Shown: positions 34,073-42,391 of the stretch, in pieces
Numbering within the stretch: position 1 is the first letter of the stretch
How the letters are laid out: every line of letters starts with the position of its first letter
Origin: CAMUQR01 sp963526735
Lineage (GTDB): Bacteria > Patescibacteriota > Saccharimonadia > Saccharimonadales > Saccharimonadaceae
Assembly: GCA_963526735.1 (NCBI GenBank)
Contig: CAURNU010000003.1
Span: 62,001 to 126,000, forward strand
Reading direction: 5' to 3'
Length of the DNA stretch: 64,000 nt
Notes under the pieces: generated by a model
What the model was told of the DNA's origin: nothing
The model's input: only the letters and a program-made list of their open reading frames with translations
Databases searched by the model: none
Translations under genes and position numbers: made by a program

Positions 34073-34326
34073 AGCGCAAATATTACTCAGATAATGTCAT
34101 CTTTTTAAAAACCATATTTCAGATTTTACTTGTTTTACTAGGGGCGTTTTTCTTTATTCGGGGTCGATTATACCTTGTCTTTTTTGGTCAAGTCGAACTT
34201 CTGGAGCAAGTCGATGGATTTTTCACTGCAATTTTTGTTGCTGATGTTGTATTTTTTGCGACAGTCTCATCTGTTACGCTTGATAATTCCGCCACAATTA
34301 ACATAAATGGTGTTGACAAAAGCTGA
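34069..34326 (+). CDS. Inovirus small membrane protein, unknown
   Basis: An 85-residue protein with two hydrophobic segments (about residues 12-30 and 48-68) and a polar end. It overlaps rep by 4 nt (ATGA). It could replace the missing membrane part of the assembly ATPase, or act in host control. No homologue is recognised. Confidence 0.5.
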   Translation: MKRKYYSDNVIFLKTIFQILLVLLGAFFFIRGRLYLVFFGQVELLEQVDGFFTAIFVADVVFFATVSSVTLDNSATININGVDKS

Positions 34327-34342
34327 CTGTTTTTGTTAAAAT
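34313..34342 (+). promoter_or_regulatory. Promoter reading out of the right phage end
   Basis: TTGACA (34313-34318), an 18-nt spacer, then TAAAAT (34337-34342). In the prophage it reads across attR into gene-free DNA. In the excised circle it would lie about 117 nt upstream of the first phage gene at 29895. Confidence 0.65.
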
Positions 34343-34389
34343 AACATTAGCTTTATAACGCCAATGATTTTATAATAATTGACAAAAAC

Positions 34390-34418
34390 AATAAACATTG
34401 TGCGACATTAAGATATAA
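34390..34418 (+). repeat. attR, 29-bp direct repeat (dif-like)
   Basis: Identical to 29825-29853. Past the repeat the two sides differ (TAAACATAAAC here against TAACAATAAAG at attL), as expected for chromosomal and phage arms. Confidence 0.75.
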
Positions 34419-34827
34419 ACATAAACATGAATATACGCTCATCTAAAATCAGTCTTAAAACTAGCCTTATGACATAACATTTCCTAAAACACGTTCTAGA
34501 GCCCCTATTTACGGCCTGGAATGGTGTTTCGACTCATTTATATTAATATTCACATTGTGTTGCATTTCAGCCCGATTTTGGCAAATTGATGATTATTTGG
34601 TAATTTAGTCTAAACTTTCATAACGGCCGGATTAATGATTAATATTACAAACAGATTCTGATGATAATGAATTAGTGTATGTAATAAACTTAAACCAACG
34701 AGCGCTAGCCGACGGTTTAAAATATCATAAGTTCGGTTTTTGTTCAGCGAGAATCGTGTGCTGAAAAAACAAAGGTAGTTGGTACCTCGCCTACTCCGTT
34801 TCTGAAGCTGTAAATCTTGACGCAAAA
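34419..34827. other. Gene-free interval right of the inovirus
   Basis: No plausible gene. It contains a degenerate copy of part of the att core near 34549-34566 (CACATTGTGTTGCATT) and the second copy of the 16-bp repeat (34730-34745) also present at 29266-29281. These may be traces of earlier integrations. Confidence 0.45.
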
Positions 34828-34851
34828 CCACCTCTGTTCGAACAGAGGTGG
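34828..34851 (-). terminator. Terminator of the VirD4-like gene
   Basis: CCACCTCTG (34828-34836), TTCGAA, CAGAGGTGG (34843-34851) form a fully palindromic 24-bp sequence with a T-run on the minus strand. Confidence 0.9.
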
Positions 34852-34859
34852 GGAATTGA

Positions 34860-37583
34860 CTATTTCGGCTGGTTTTTCGATTTATTGTGAGGTGGACGAC
34901 GGCGTGGACGTTTTTTAGCAGTAGTGCCAGCTGGATTCTGCCCTGTCGATGAACCGGTGTTGGTGTTTGGCGTGCCAAAGAGGCTCTTGATTTCACTCAG
35001 AGCTTTTGGATTGAGGCGTTGGTAGCCACTATCGGAGGTATCGGTGCCATCAGGCGCAGGTTCATGATCAGAAGGGCGCATCTTACGCAAATCAAGCTGA
35101 TTATTTCCCCTATTATCCCCTGTCGGTTGGTGTAATTTTTCTTGAAAACGCTGGCGACTTGGTGTATCGAATTGTTCAGGAATCTTAATGACGCTAGCGA
35201 TTTCATGCTCAACATCAGCTCGATTACGGCCGTAATGACGGCGACTGTGATCGATAATTTGGTCGAGATAATCAGCTGGTGGTTCAGGCAGATTGAGGGT
35301 CGAAGCCGAGAAGGCCGGTTGTTTTTCACCGTTAATAATCATGCTCATAATGAAATGACGGTTGTGCATATTGACTAAATCATTGACCTCAAACTGTGGT
35401 TCAAATTGCTTGACTAACAGCGGTGCATCATCAGCTGATACGCGGAAGGAAATCATCGAACCGACGTTACCGAAGACGGCAGTGCGTACTTCATCGCTCA
35501 TCTGGGCAATGTATTGATTGGCAACGGTCAGGTTTAGAGCGTATTTGCGCGCCTCAGACAGAATAGTGGCGAAAGAGTCGGTGGCAAAGTTCTGGAACTC
35601 GTCAACGTAGAGATAGAACGGACGACGATCGGCGATGTTCGGAATATCAGAACGACTCATGGCGGCGAGCTGAATCTTGGTCACTAAGAATGCCCCCAAA
35701 ATACCGGCATTATCCTCGCCGATTAGACCTTTGGAGAGGTTGACGACCAGGATTTTACCATCATCCATCAGTTGGCGAATATTAAAGGTTGATTTTGGTT
35801 GGCCGATGATATTACGAATAATTGGGTTGGCGGTGAAGGCACCGACTTTGTTCAGGACTGGCGCAATAGCTTCAGTGGCGTATTTTTCATTCCAGCTAGC
35901 AAATTCTAGTTTCCAAAACTGTAAAATCACAGTATCAGTGACGTAATTGAGAGTTTCTTTGCGGAACTCCTTATCGGTCAACATACGGGTAATGTCGAGA
36001 ATGGTCGTCTCCGGTCGTTCTAGAAGCGCGAGAATGGTGTAACGCAAGATATGCTCGAGGCGTGGACCCCAAGAGTTACCGAACATGCGTTTGAGCACGC
36101 CAATTACCTCTGATGAAACCGTCAGGCGTTGGCTCGGGCTAGTAATTTCCAATGGGTTAAAACCAAGCGGAAAAGCGGTATCAGCTGGGTTAAAATAAAT
36201 GACGTCTTTAATTCGTCGCTCAGGGATGAAGCGTAAATTATTGATGGCAAAATCACCGTGCGGATCAATAATCGCATAGCCTTGATTATGATAAATATCA
36301 GATAGAGCTAAGAGTTCTAGAGTACCAGATTTACCAGCGCCAGTCTGACCGATAATATAGAGGTGACGAGAACGATCCTTGCGTAACATACCAAATTGAT
36401 GTTTGACGCCTCGGAAATCGGTCATACCGAAAGCTGAAATGGCGGGATTAGGAGCAGCATTGGGGTTGATAATTGGCAGTTTGGACGGTGGTTCGGCGGT
36501 TTTAGAAGAGGCCCAAACAATATTAGGAGTTTCGACGTTAGTGTGGGGCAAGTGGTAAACGCTAGCAAGCTCTTCAATATTCAAAATAAAACCCTCATCG
36601 CTAAAACTACGAGCTTGGTAGGCAGTAATTTTCTCGGGGTCGAAGCTCGATTGTGACATCTGAAAACCGTTCAAATTGGTACTGTTAAACTGCTTGAAGG
36701 TGCCGATAATCGACTGCATGCGCAAGCGAGCATGGTCTTCGTTACTGCCGGCGTAAACAATACGGATTTTGACTTTAAAGCCAAGTTTAGCGGCTTTTTT
36801 CTCAGCCTCCGAGACTTGGAGTTTTTCGCGCTCGGAGAGCTCGGGCTTGTCGGGTTTTTCGCCAGCTTCGGGCGGTTTGGCAAGCGCGCCCAGGGCAGTT
36901 AAAAACCATTTAGCATCAAGGGCAAATTTAGTCTTTTTATCAGTGATATTATCTTTGACCCATTTTTCGGAATCTTTGTGCCAGGAGTCGGCAATTGGAC
37001 GAATTAGAATCTGAATCCATAATTCTTCATCAGCATCTTCGAGTTTAGCTAAAGTTCCAGTAATGCCAGCTAAGGGGTCAACCTCGAAGCCATTAAAAGT
37101 ACGAATTGGCAAAAACTCCGATTCTTTGAGGTTAACTTCAGCGGTGTGGACTACTGGCTTGCGGACATTGAGTGAATAATCATAATCGGCGGTTTTAATC
37201 TGAACACTAGGGTATTGAGCGTAAATCTGACCTTCAACGAAATTGCGCAGGGTTTTTGGTAAACATAGATAAAACATAATCTGCCCATTGACGGTAGCAA
37301 TTTCAAAACTGAGGTGTTCTTGAGGCACGCCACTCTCAATCAAGCTGGCGTCACGCAAAATACCGTGCAGACTAGCAAATAACTGTTCAGCGGCAAGTTC
37401 AGATTTGTCGTTGGTTTTGGGGATTTCGAGAATTAACAGTGTGCTTTCGGCTGATGATTCGATGGTTTGAATTTCGAGCTTTTGGTAATTGCGCCAGGTT
37501 AAATAGAGTAACAGAGTAACGGTTGGCATCCATACATACCAACTCAAGATGAATTTTATTAAGCCGGAAATCATTTCTAACAT
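34860..37583 (-). CDS. VirD4/TraG-like coupling ATPase
   Basis: A 907-residue protein with an N-terminal TM segment (about residues 9-30). A long soluble region precedes a TraG/TraD motor domain: Walker A IGQTGAGKSGTLELLALS (about 403-420), a motif YAIIDPHGDFA and Walker B YLYVDEFQNFATDS. A disordered basic C-terminus ends KKRPRRRPPHNKSKNQP. Coupling ATPases bring DNA or protein to type IV secretion or related channels. No mating-pair genes are nearby. A role in DNA uptake or export specific to this lineage is inference. GATAAT ends 6 nt before the ATG. Confidence 0.8.
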   Translation of the reverse strand: MLEMISGLIKFILSWYVWMPTVTLLLYLTWRNYQKLEIQTIESSAESTLLILEIPKTNDKSELAAEQLFASLHGILRDASLIESGVPQEHLSFEIATVNGQIMFYLCLPKTLRNFVEGQIYAQYPSVQIKTADYDYSLNVRKPVVHTAEVNLKESEFLPIRTFNGFEVDPLAGITGTLAKLEDADEELWIQILIRPIADSWHKDSEKWVKDNITDKKTKFALDAKWFLTALGALAKPPEAGEKPDKPELSEREKLQVSEAEKKAAKLGFKVKIRIVYAGSNEDHARLRMQSIIGTFKQFNSTNLNGFQMSQSSFDPEKITAYQARSFSDEGFILNIEELASVYHLPHTNVETPNIVWASSKTAEPPSKLPIINPNAAPNPAISAFGMTDFRGVKHQFGMLRKDRSRHLYIIGQTGAGKSGTLELLALSDIYHNQGYAIIDPHGDFAINNLRFIPERRIKDVIYFNPADTAFPLGFNPLEITSPSQRLTVSSEVIGVLKRMFGNSWGPRLEHILRYTILALLERPETTILDITRMLTDKEFRKETLNYVTDTVILQFWKLEFASWNEKYATEAIAPVLNKVGAFTANPIIRNIIGQPKSTFNIRQLMDDGKILVVNLSKGLIGEDNAGILGAFLVTKIQLAAMSRSDIPNIADRRPFYLYVDEFQNFATDSFATILSEARKYALNLTVANQYIAQMSDEVRTAVFGNVGSMISFRVSADDAPLLVKQFEPQFEVNDLVNMHNRHFIMSMIINGEKQPAFSASTLNLPEPPADYLDQIIDHSRRHYGRNRADVEHEIASVIKIPEQFDTPSRQRFQEKLHQPTGDNRGNNQLDLRKMRPSDHEPAPDGTDTSDSGYQRLNPKALSEIKSLFGTPNTNTGSSTGQNPAGTTAKKRPRRRPPHNKSKNQPK

Positions 37584-37705
37584 AACCGTATTATCTCATA
37601 TTTTACTAAAAAACTCAATCGCGTCTCGAGTGTGTTAAACGGACTGGCGAGCGACGCAACTCCCCTACTCTTTTTGTGTGAAAAATAGCACTCGTTAATG
37701 AGCGA

Positions 37706-38758
37706 TTAGGCTTTGGGTACGAAGTCGTAAGTTGCTTTAGCGACGCGTTTGAACTCAGGTCGAGCCTGAAGGTTTAATAGCACGGTAGTTTCTTTGACTT
37801 TGCGTCGTTTAAGGACTTGTTTAACGATATCGTCACGATACATTGGCTGACCGTTTTGTTTGATGACATCAGCGATAATATCTGCTACAGTGCCTTTTTT
37901 ATAACCCCATTCATTGAGGGCGTAAATCCCCCGCCCGATTAGCACGAAGCGTTTATCTTTGATCAGTTCGTTGTGAATGGCCTGTTTGGTGACGTCTTTG
38001 CGTTTAAAATTACTACTCGCAATCTGGCTAGCAATATCCGAAAAATGCATCGGCTGGCCGTTTTGCTTCAAGACAACGTAAATTTTGTCTTTGATATTGC
38101 GAGGGTTAACATTCGGGTCGGTTGCCATGCCCCAGAGGTCGTTAAGGGTAGCGAGTTTTTTCGAAACTGTCGCTAAAGCGAGAATCTGCTTTGGATGGTT
38201 ATAATCGAGTTTAGCGTCAAGCTCTTCAAGACTGAGGGGCTGTTTGTTGGTTTTGATTAATTTAACAATTTCGTCAATTTGTTTGCGGTAGGTTTTAGCG
38301 TCGCCAAATTCGGCAATAGCAATTGCTTGAGCATAAGAGTCGTTTTCGTCGATTAACACTAGTTTGTTGCTAACTTCAGCGATAAAAGCCACCGTTAAAT
38401 CATCGCGCGCATCGAGCTGGTCGGTGAAGATATTCTTGGTTAGGGTTTTGGTCATGAGGATGTTGCCGTTTTCGGTCAGTTGGCGAACGACGAGTTTTTC
38501 AAAGGCTGGCAAGTTGGCAATTTTGCCATCATCAGCGGCGATTTTCAAACGAATCAAGATGGCTTTTTCGAGTTGGCGGACGCGCTCACGAGTGATGCCC
38601 AAAAACTCGCCGATTTGTTCGAGAGTTTCGGTTTTGCCGTCTAGACCGAAGCGTCGGGTGATAATCTGTCGTTCACGATCCTGTTCTAAATAGCTCAACA
38701 GATCATTAATTACATCTGTTAGAATTTGATGCTCGGCCGATGTTTGTTTGCCAGTCAT
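37706..38758 (-). CDS. Sigma region 4 / HARE-HTH fusion protein
   Basis: A 350-residue DNA-binding protein. Residues about 12-60 form sigma-70 region 4, RQIITRRFGLDGKTETLEQI then FLGITRERVRQLEKAIL, which recognises the -35 box. Regions 1-3 are absent. The C-terminal half contains two HARE-HTH winged-helix repeats (each with KQNGQPMxxxDI), the fold of the RNA polymerase delta subunit. It resembles proteins that bind RNA polymerase and the -35 region without melting DNA. It has an extended -10 promoter (TGG TATAAT, 38847-38842) and a hairpin in its leader. Confidence 0.72.
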   Translation of the reverse strand: MTGKQTSAEHQILTDVINDLLSYLEQDRERQIITRRFGLDGKTETLEQIGEFLGITRERVRQLEKAILIRLKIAADDGKIANLPAFEKLVVRQLTENGNILMTKTLTKNIFTDQLDARDDLTVAFIAEVSNKLVLIDENDSYAQAIAIAEFGDAKTYRKQIDEIVKLIKTNKQPLSLEELDAKLDYNHPKQILALATVSKKLATLNDLWGMATDPNVNPRNIKDKIYVVLKQNGQPMHFSDIASQIASSNFKRKDVTKQAIHNELIKDKRFVLIGRGIYALNEWGYKKGTVADIIADVIKQNGQPMYRDDIVKQVLKRRKVKETTVLLNLQARPEFKRVAKATYDFVPKA

Positions 38759-38972
38759 GTATTAATTTTTCCTTTCGTTTGACGAGTGCCAGCGACATGG
38801 TGGCACGGTTTAAAATTTGTTAAATTATTATCTTATATATAATTATACCATAAAATAGACTTTTTCAATATAAAATGTTGTAAAAATAGCAAAAAATCAA
38901 CGGTAGGTTATGACGATGGTTTTAAAGAGTGAATATGGTATGAAACAAGACGCTTACGAGTGAAGTAAAACA

Positions 38973-38991
38973 AGCTCACTTGGCGTGAGCT
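38973..38991 (-). terminator. Terminator of topA
   Basis: AGCTCAC (38973-38979) and GTGAGCT (38985-38991), followed on the minus strand by TGTTTTA. Confidence 0.75.
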
Positions 38992-39012
38992 ATCGTGTTT
39001 GGAAGTCGAAAA

Positions 39013-41376
39013 TTAAGCAGATTTTTTAGTGCGTTTGGTGGTTTTTGTGGCGGTTTTAGCTTTGGCAGTCTTTTTGGCAGTGGTTTTAGCTTTTGCTGTC
39101 GCTTTTTTGGCAGTTTTAGCTAGCTTGCCGGTATTTGCTAAAATATCTAACGCTTGCTCTTTAGTTAATGTATGCGGATCGGTGTCCTTAGGCACTTTAG
39201 CATTAGTTTTGCCATCGGTGACGTAAGGACCGAAGCGACCGTTTAAGACTTTCACCTCGCCAAAATCGGCGATATTTTTCTGGGCTTCTTGGGCAATTTT
39301 TTCTTGGTAAAATTGGCGCGCCGTCTCGAGGTCAATCATCAACGGATCATGATGTTTAATACTGACAAAAGTCGAGCCGACTTTAATATACGGACCGAAG
39401 CGACCAATATTGGCAATAATCTCTTGGCCATCAGTGGTTTGACCAACCGTACGTGGCAACTTAAACATTTCTAAGGCCTGTTCAAGCGTGACGGTGTTGA
39501 GGCTGGTGTTAAACGGCATTGGCGCAAACTGTGGCTTGTTGTCGTCGTCACTTTTGCCAAGTTGAATCATTGGACCGAAGCGACCTAATTTAGCAAAAAC
39601 CGGTAGTTTAGTCTTCGGATCAATACCGAGTTCGCGTTCCATTGAAATCTCGGAACGCTTAATTCCGCCAGATTGCTCAATTAACTGATGAAATGGCTCA
39701 TAAAAACCACGGAGCATTTTCACCTTGTCGAGCTGACCATGCGCGATTTGGTCGAATTCGGTCTCGACTTTGGCGGTGAAGTCATAGTCGACCACCTGAT
39801 CAAAATGACCTGTCAAAAAAGTATTAAGTAATTCGCCAATCGGCTGTGGGATAAGCTTACCTTTATCAGAACCGGTTTTTTCGGTGACGGTGCTAGTGGT
39901 GACTTGGTTATTAGCTAAAGTCAACAAAATTACCTCGCGTGGTTGACCTTCGGTTTGACCTTTGGACACATAACCGCGCGTAACGATAGTATCAAGAATG
40001 GTGGCGTAGGTTGATGGTCGACCAATGCCCAATTCCTCGAGTTTTTTCACTAAGCTACCTTCAGTGTAGCGAGCTGGCGGTTTTTTAAAAGTCTGGTGAG
40101 CTTCAGCAGTGATTAGCTCTACTTGGTCGTTGATTTGCAAATCTGGCAATGGCTGATCGGTTGATAAATTCTCGTATAATGCTAAAAAACCCGGGAATGT
40201 CACTACTTCGCCTTGCGCTACAAAAGCGGTGCCGGCCGGGTCGGCAGTGATAGTGGCAGTGGTTTTTTTGAGTTGAGCGGAAGCCATTTGACTGGATAAG
40301 GTGCGCTTGCGAATTAAATCATAGAGCTTTTTCTCTTGAGCGCTGGAGCCAGCAGATTCAACCGCTAAGTTAGTCGGGCGAATGGCTTCGTGGGCTTCTT
40401 GAGCGCTGGCTGATTTGGTAGCGAAATTGCGGGCTTTGTGATATTTTTCGCCGTAAGTTGTGGTGATATAATCACGAGCTGATGCAATAATTTGCTTCGA
40501 CAACACCGTTGAGTCGGTTCGCATGTAGGTGATTTTACCGGCTTGGTAGAGTTTTTGAGCGGCTGACATGGTTTGTTTAGAACTAAAACCAAACTTGCTG
40601 TTAGCTTCTTGTTGTAAGGTTGAAGTCGTAAACGGTGCTCGCGGATTTCGCTCGGCGTCGCTAGCTTTAACTTCGCTGACGATGAACTGGTTATTGATTA
40701 AGCCTTCTAAAATCTGTTGGGCTTCAGCTTGATCAGTCGCGCGAGTTTTAACTTCGGCTTTAAAATCAGTGCCATTGGTTTGAAATTGACCAGTGATCTT
40801 GTAATCAGCTTGCGCACTAAAATCACGAATCTCCTGCTCGCGCTCGACCACGAGACGGACAGCTGGTGATTGAACACGACCGGCGCTTTTGCCACCTGGC
40901 ACTTTGCGCCACACAACTGGCGATAACTCAAAACCAACCAGACGATCGAGAATCTGTCGAGCTTGTTGAGCTTTGACTAACTGCATATCAATGGTGCGCG
41001 GATTAGCAATTGCTGATTCTAACGCACTCTTGGTGATTTCATGAAAAACAATTCGCTTGGTGGTTTTGGGGTCGAGATTTAACACTTCGGTTAAATGCCA
41101 AGCGATCGCCTCCCCTTCGCGGTCTTCATCGGTTGCGAGCCAAACAGTTTCGGCTTGTTTGACGGATTTTTTAAGCTCGGTGATGACTTTTTTCTTGTCG
41201 GGATCAATTTCATAAATCGTTTTAAAATCATTTTTGATGTCGATTGGCGGAGTTTTACTTTTGACCGGAATGGAGCGGATATGACCAACGCTGGAGAGTA
41301 CTGTAAAATCTTTACCGAGATATTTCTCGATGGTTTTGGCCTTGGCGGGGCTCTCAACGATCACTAGATTCTTCAT
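39013..41376 (-). CDS. topA: DNA topoisomerase I
   Basis: Type IA topoisomerase relaxing negative supercoils, 787 residues. Toprim: VIVESPAKAKTIEKYLG at the N-terminus and ATDEDREGEAIAWHL. The catalytic Tyr is residue 284 in KITYMRTDS. The C-terminus carries three repeats with GRFGPxIxLG-like cores and no zinc-binding Cys clusters. A Lys/Ala/Thr-rich tail resembling histone H1 (about 40 residues) ends the protein and probably binds DNA. TATACT (41389-41384) ends 7 nt before the ATG, so the mRNA is probably leaderless. Confidence 0.95.
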   Translation of the reverse strand: MKNLVIVESPAKAKTIEKYLGKDFTVLSSVGHIRSIPVKSKTPPIDIKNDFKTIYEIDPDKKKVITELKKSVKQAETVWLATDEDREGEAIAWHLTEVLNLDPKTTKRIVFHEITKSALESAIANPRTIDMQLVKAQQARQILDRLVGFELSPVVWRKVPGGKSAGRVQSPAVRLVVEREQEIRDFSAQADYKITGQFQTNGTDFKAEVKTRATDQAEAQQILEGLINNQFIVSEVKASDAERNPRAPFTTSTLQQEANSKFGFSSKQTMSAAQKLYQAGKITYMRTDSTVLSKQIIASARDYITTTYGEKYHKARNFATKSASAQEAHEAIRPTNLAVESAGSSAQEKKLYDLIRKRTLSSQMASAQLKKTTATITADPAGTAFVAQGEVVTFPGFLALYENLSTDQPLPDLQINDQVELITAEAHQTFKKPPARYTEGSLVKKLEELGIGRPSTYATILDTIVTRGYVSKGQTEGQPREVILLTLANNQVTTSTVTEKTGSDKGKLIPQPIGELLNTFLTGHFDQVVDYDFTAKVETEFDQIAHGQLDKVKMLRGFYEPFHQLIEQSGGIKRSEISMERELGIDPKTKLPVFAKLGRFGPMIQLGKSDDDNKPQFAPMPFNTSLNTVTLEQALEMFKLPRTVGQTTDGQEIIANIGRFGPYIKVGSTFVSIKHHDPLMIDLETARQFYQEKIAQEAQKNIADFGEVKVLNGRFGPYVTDGKTNAKVPKDTDPHTLTKEQALDILANTGKLAKTAKKATAKAKTTAKKTAKAKTATKTTKRTKKSA

Positions 41377-41504
41377 TTAAATAAGTATAAAGCTTTTACG
41401 GCAAAATGGCAAATTTCCGTGATTGTTGTTTTTTAAATAATGCAGATAGTAAAGATGAAAAGCAAGGGTTTTACTTTGCTTTTTTAAATTCTTGAAACGT
41501 ATGA

Positions 41505-41510
41505 TATGCT
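41505..41510 (+). promoter_or_regulatory. Extended -10 for a leaderless transcript of the gene at 41517
   Basis: TGA plus TATGCT (41505-41510) ends 6 nt before the ATG. Confidence 0.45.
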
Positions 41511-41516
41511 CGTATT

Positions 41517-42233
41517 ATGCAGTATCGATATAAAATCTTTTATGATTTATCTGTTGATGAGTGGAACTGGCTGGATGCGCATAATCCAATCCATGGTCAA
41601 AATTGGCGCAATATCTTACTTAATGTTGATGATATTAAGCTTTATGATAAATTAGCTGAGTTGCCCGACCAACAAGCTGAGGACTATATTCATCACCAAC
41701 TGCTTAAGCGTCAACAAGGTAGTGAAGTATTAACTAGATTCCAAACTCAATTAGAACGGCAATTAGCTGAACGGTTTGTGTTAGCATGCCAAGCTGTTGA
41801 ACGCTTAACAAATAAACCATTGTTTTTAACGGAATATCATTTCCTTTTAACTACCTTCCCACGGTTGCCGTATAATTATTATGATAACATTGGTGAAGTG
41901 TTTGTTTACGCAACACTCGACCAACGAGCTAGTGATCCAATTTTGATGTTTATGCATGAATGTTTGCATTTTCAATTTCATGGGTATTGGCAAAATAATC
42001 CTGATTCAATTGTTTCAAAATTATCTAATGATAAATTTGAAATTCTAAAAGAATCTCTGACAGTTATTCTTGATGATGAGTTAAAGCCACTAATTACTCA
42101 TATTGACGAGGGCTATGCTGAGCATCAGGTTTTACGCCAGAAATTACATAAATACTGGCAAAAATACCATGATTTTTCTACATTGGTAGAATTTGGATCT
42201 AATTTGTTGTACGAAAAGTTAAACATAAATTAA
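41517..42233 (+). CDS. Orphan protein with a HExxH metallopeptidase-like motif
   Basis: A 238-residue soluble protein on the opposite strand to its neighbours. HECLHFQFH near residue 145 contains the zincin signature HExxH within a helix-like context (LMFMHECLH). An acidic ILKESL segment about 28 residues downstream could supply the third zinc ligand. Base composition looks more AT-rich than in topA or dprA. No signal peptide is seen. I do not recognise the family, and the motif could be coincidental, so peptidase activity is inference. Confidence 0.5.
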   Translation: MQYRYKIFYDLSVDEWNWLDAHNPIHGQNWRNILLNVDDIKLYDKLAELPDQQAEDYIHHQLLKRQQGSEVLTRFQTQLERQLAERFVLACQAVERLTNKPLFLTEYHFLLTTFPRLPYNYYDNIGEVFVYATLDQRASDPILMFMHECLHFQFHGYWQNNPDSIVSKLSNDKFEILKESLTVILDDELKPLITHIDEGYAEHQVLRQKLHKYWQKYHDFSTLVEFGSNLLYEKLNIN

Positions 42234-42391
42234 TTAAAGTAAGCAGTGTTATTTAATGAACTTCAAAATAATGACCATTTATTCTGTTAGTTAATAAATC
42301 TTGTAGGATTAAGTAGTTTCCTTTGTATTTGGATTTTTTGCTATTTCATTCAATCTGACCCATGAATAAGAACTAATTTCATAACCATTAG

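Larger units (their letters stand above)
29825..34418 (+). mobile_element. Integrated inovirus (filamentous phage), 4.57 kb
   Basis: A complete ssDNA filamentous phage genome lies between 29-bp direct repeats. Gene order is small acidic protein, pVIII-like coat, terminator, two tiny membrane proteins, pIII-like adsorption protein, pVI-like protein, pI/Zot-like ATPase, HUH replication protein and a small membrane protein. This matches the Ff order V-VIII-terminator-III-VI-I, with rep moved to the end. There is no integrase and no pIV secretin. Missing secretin fits a monoderm host; missing integrase fits use of host XerCD at a dif-like site. Excision would give a circle of 4565 bp. Confidence 0.85.

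Noticed and set aside
29825..34418. An own integrase or transposase for the inovirus
   Set aside because: All genes were examined and none has recombinase motifs. The HUH protein is a Rep by context, and dif-like ends suggest host XerCD.
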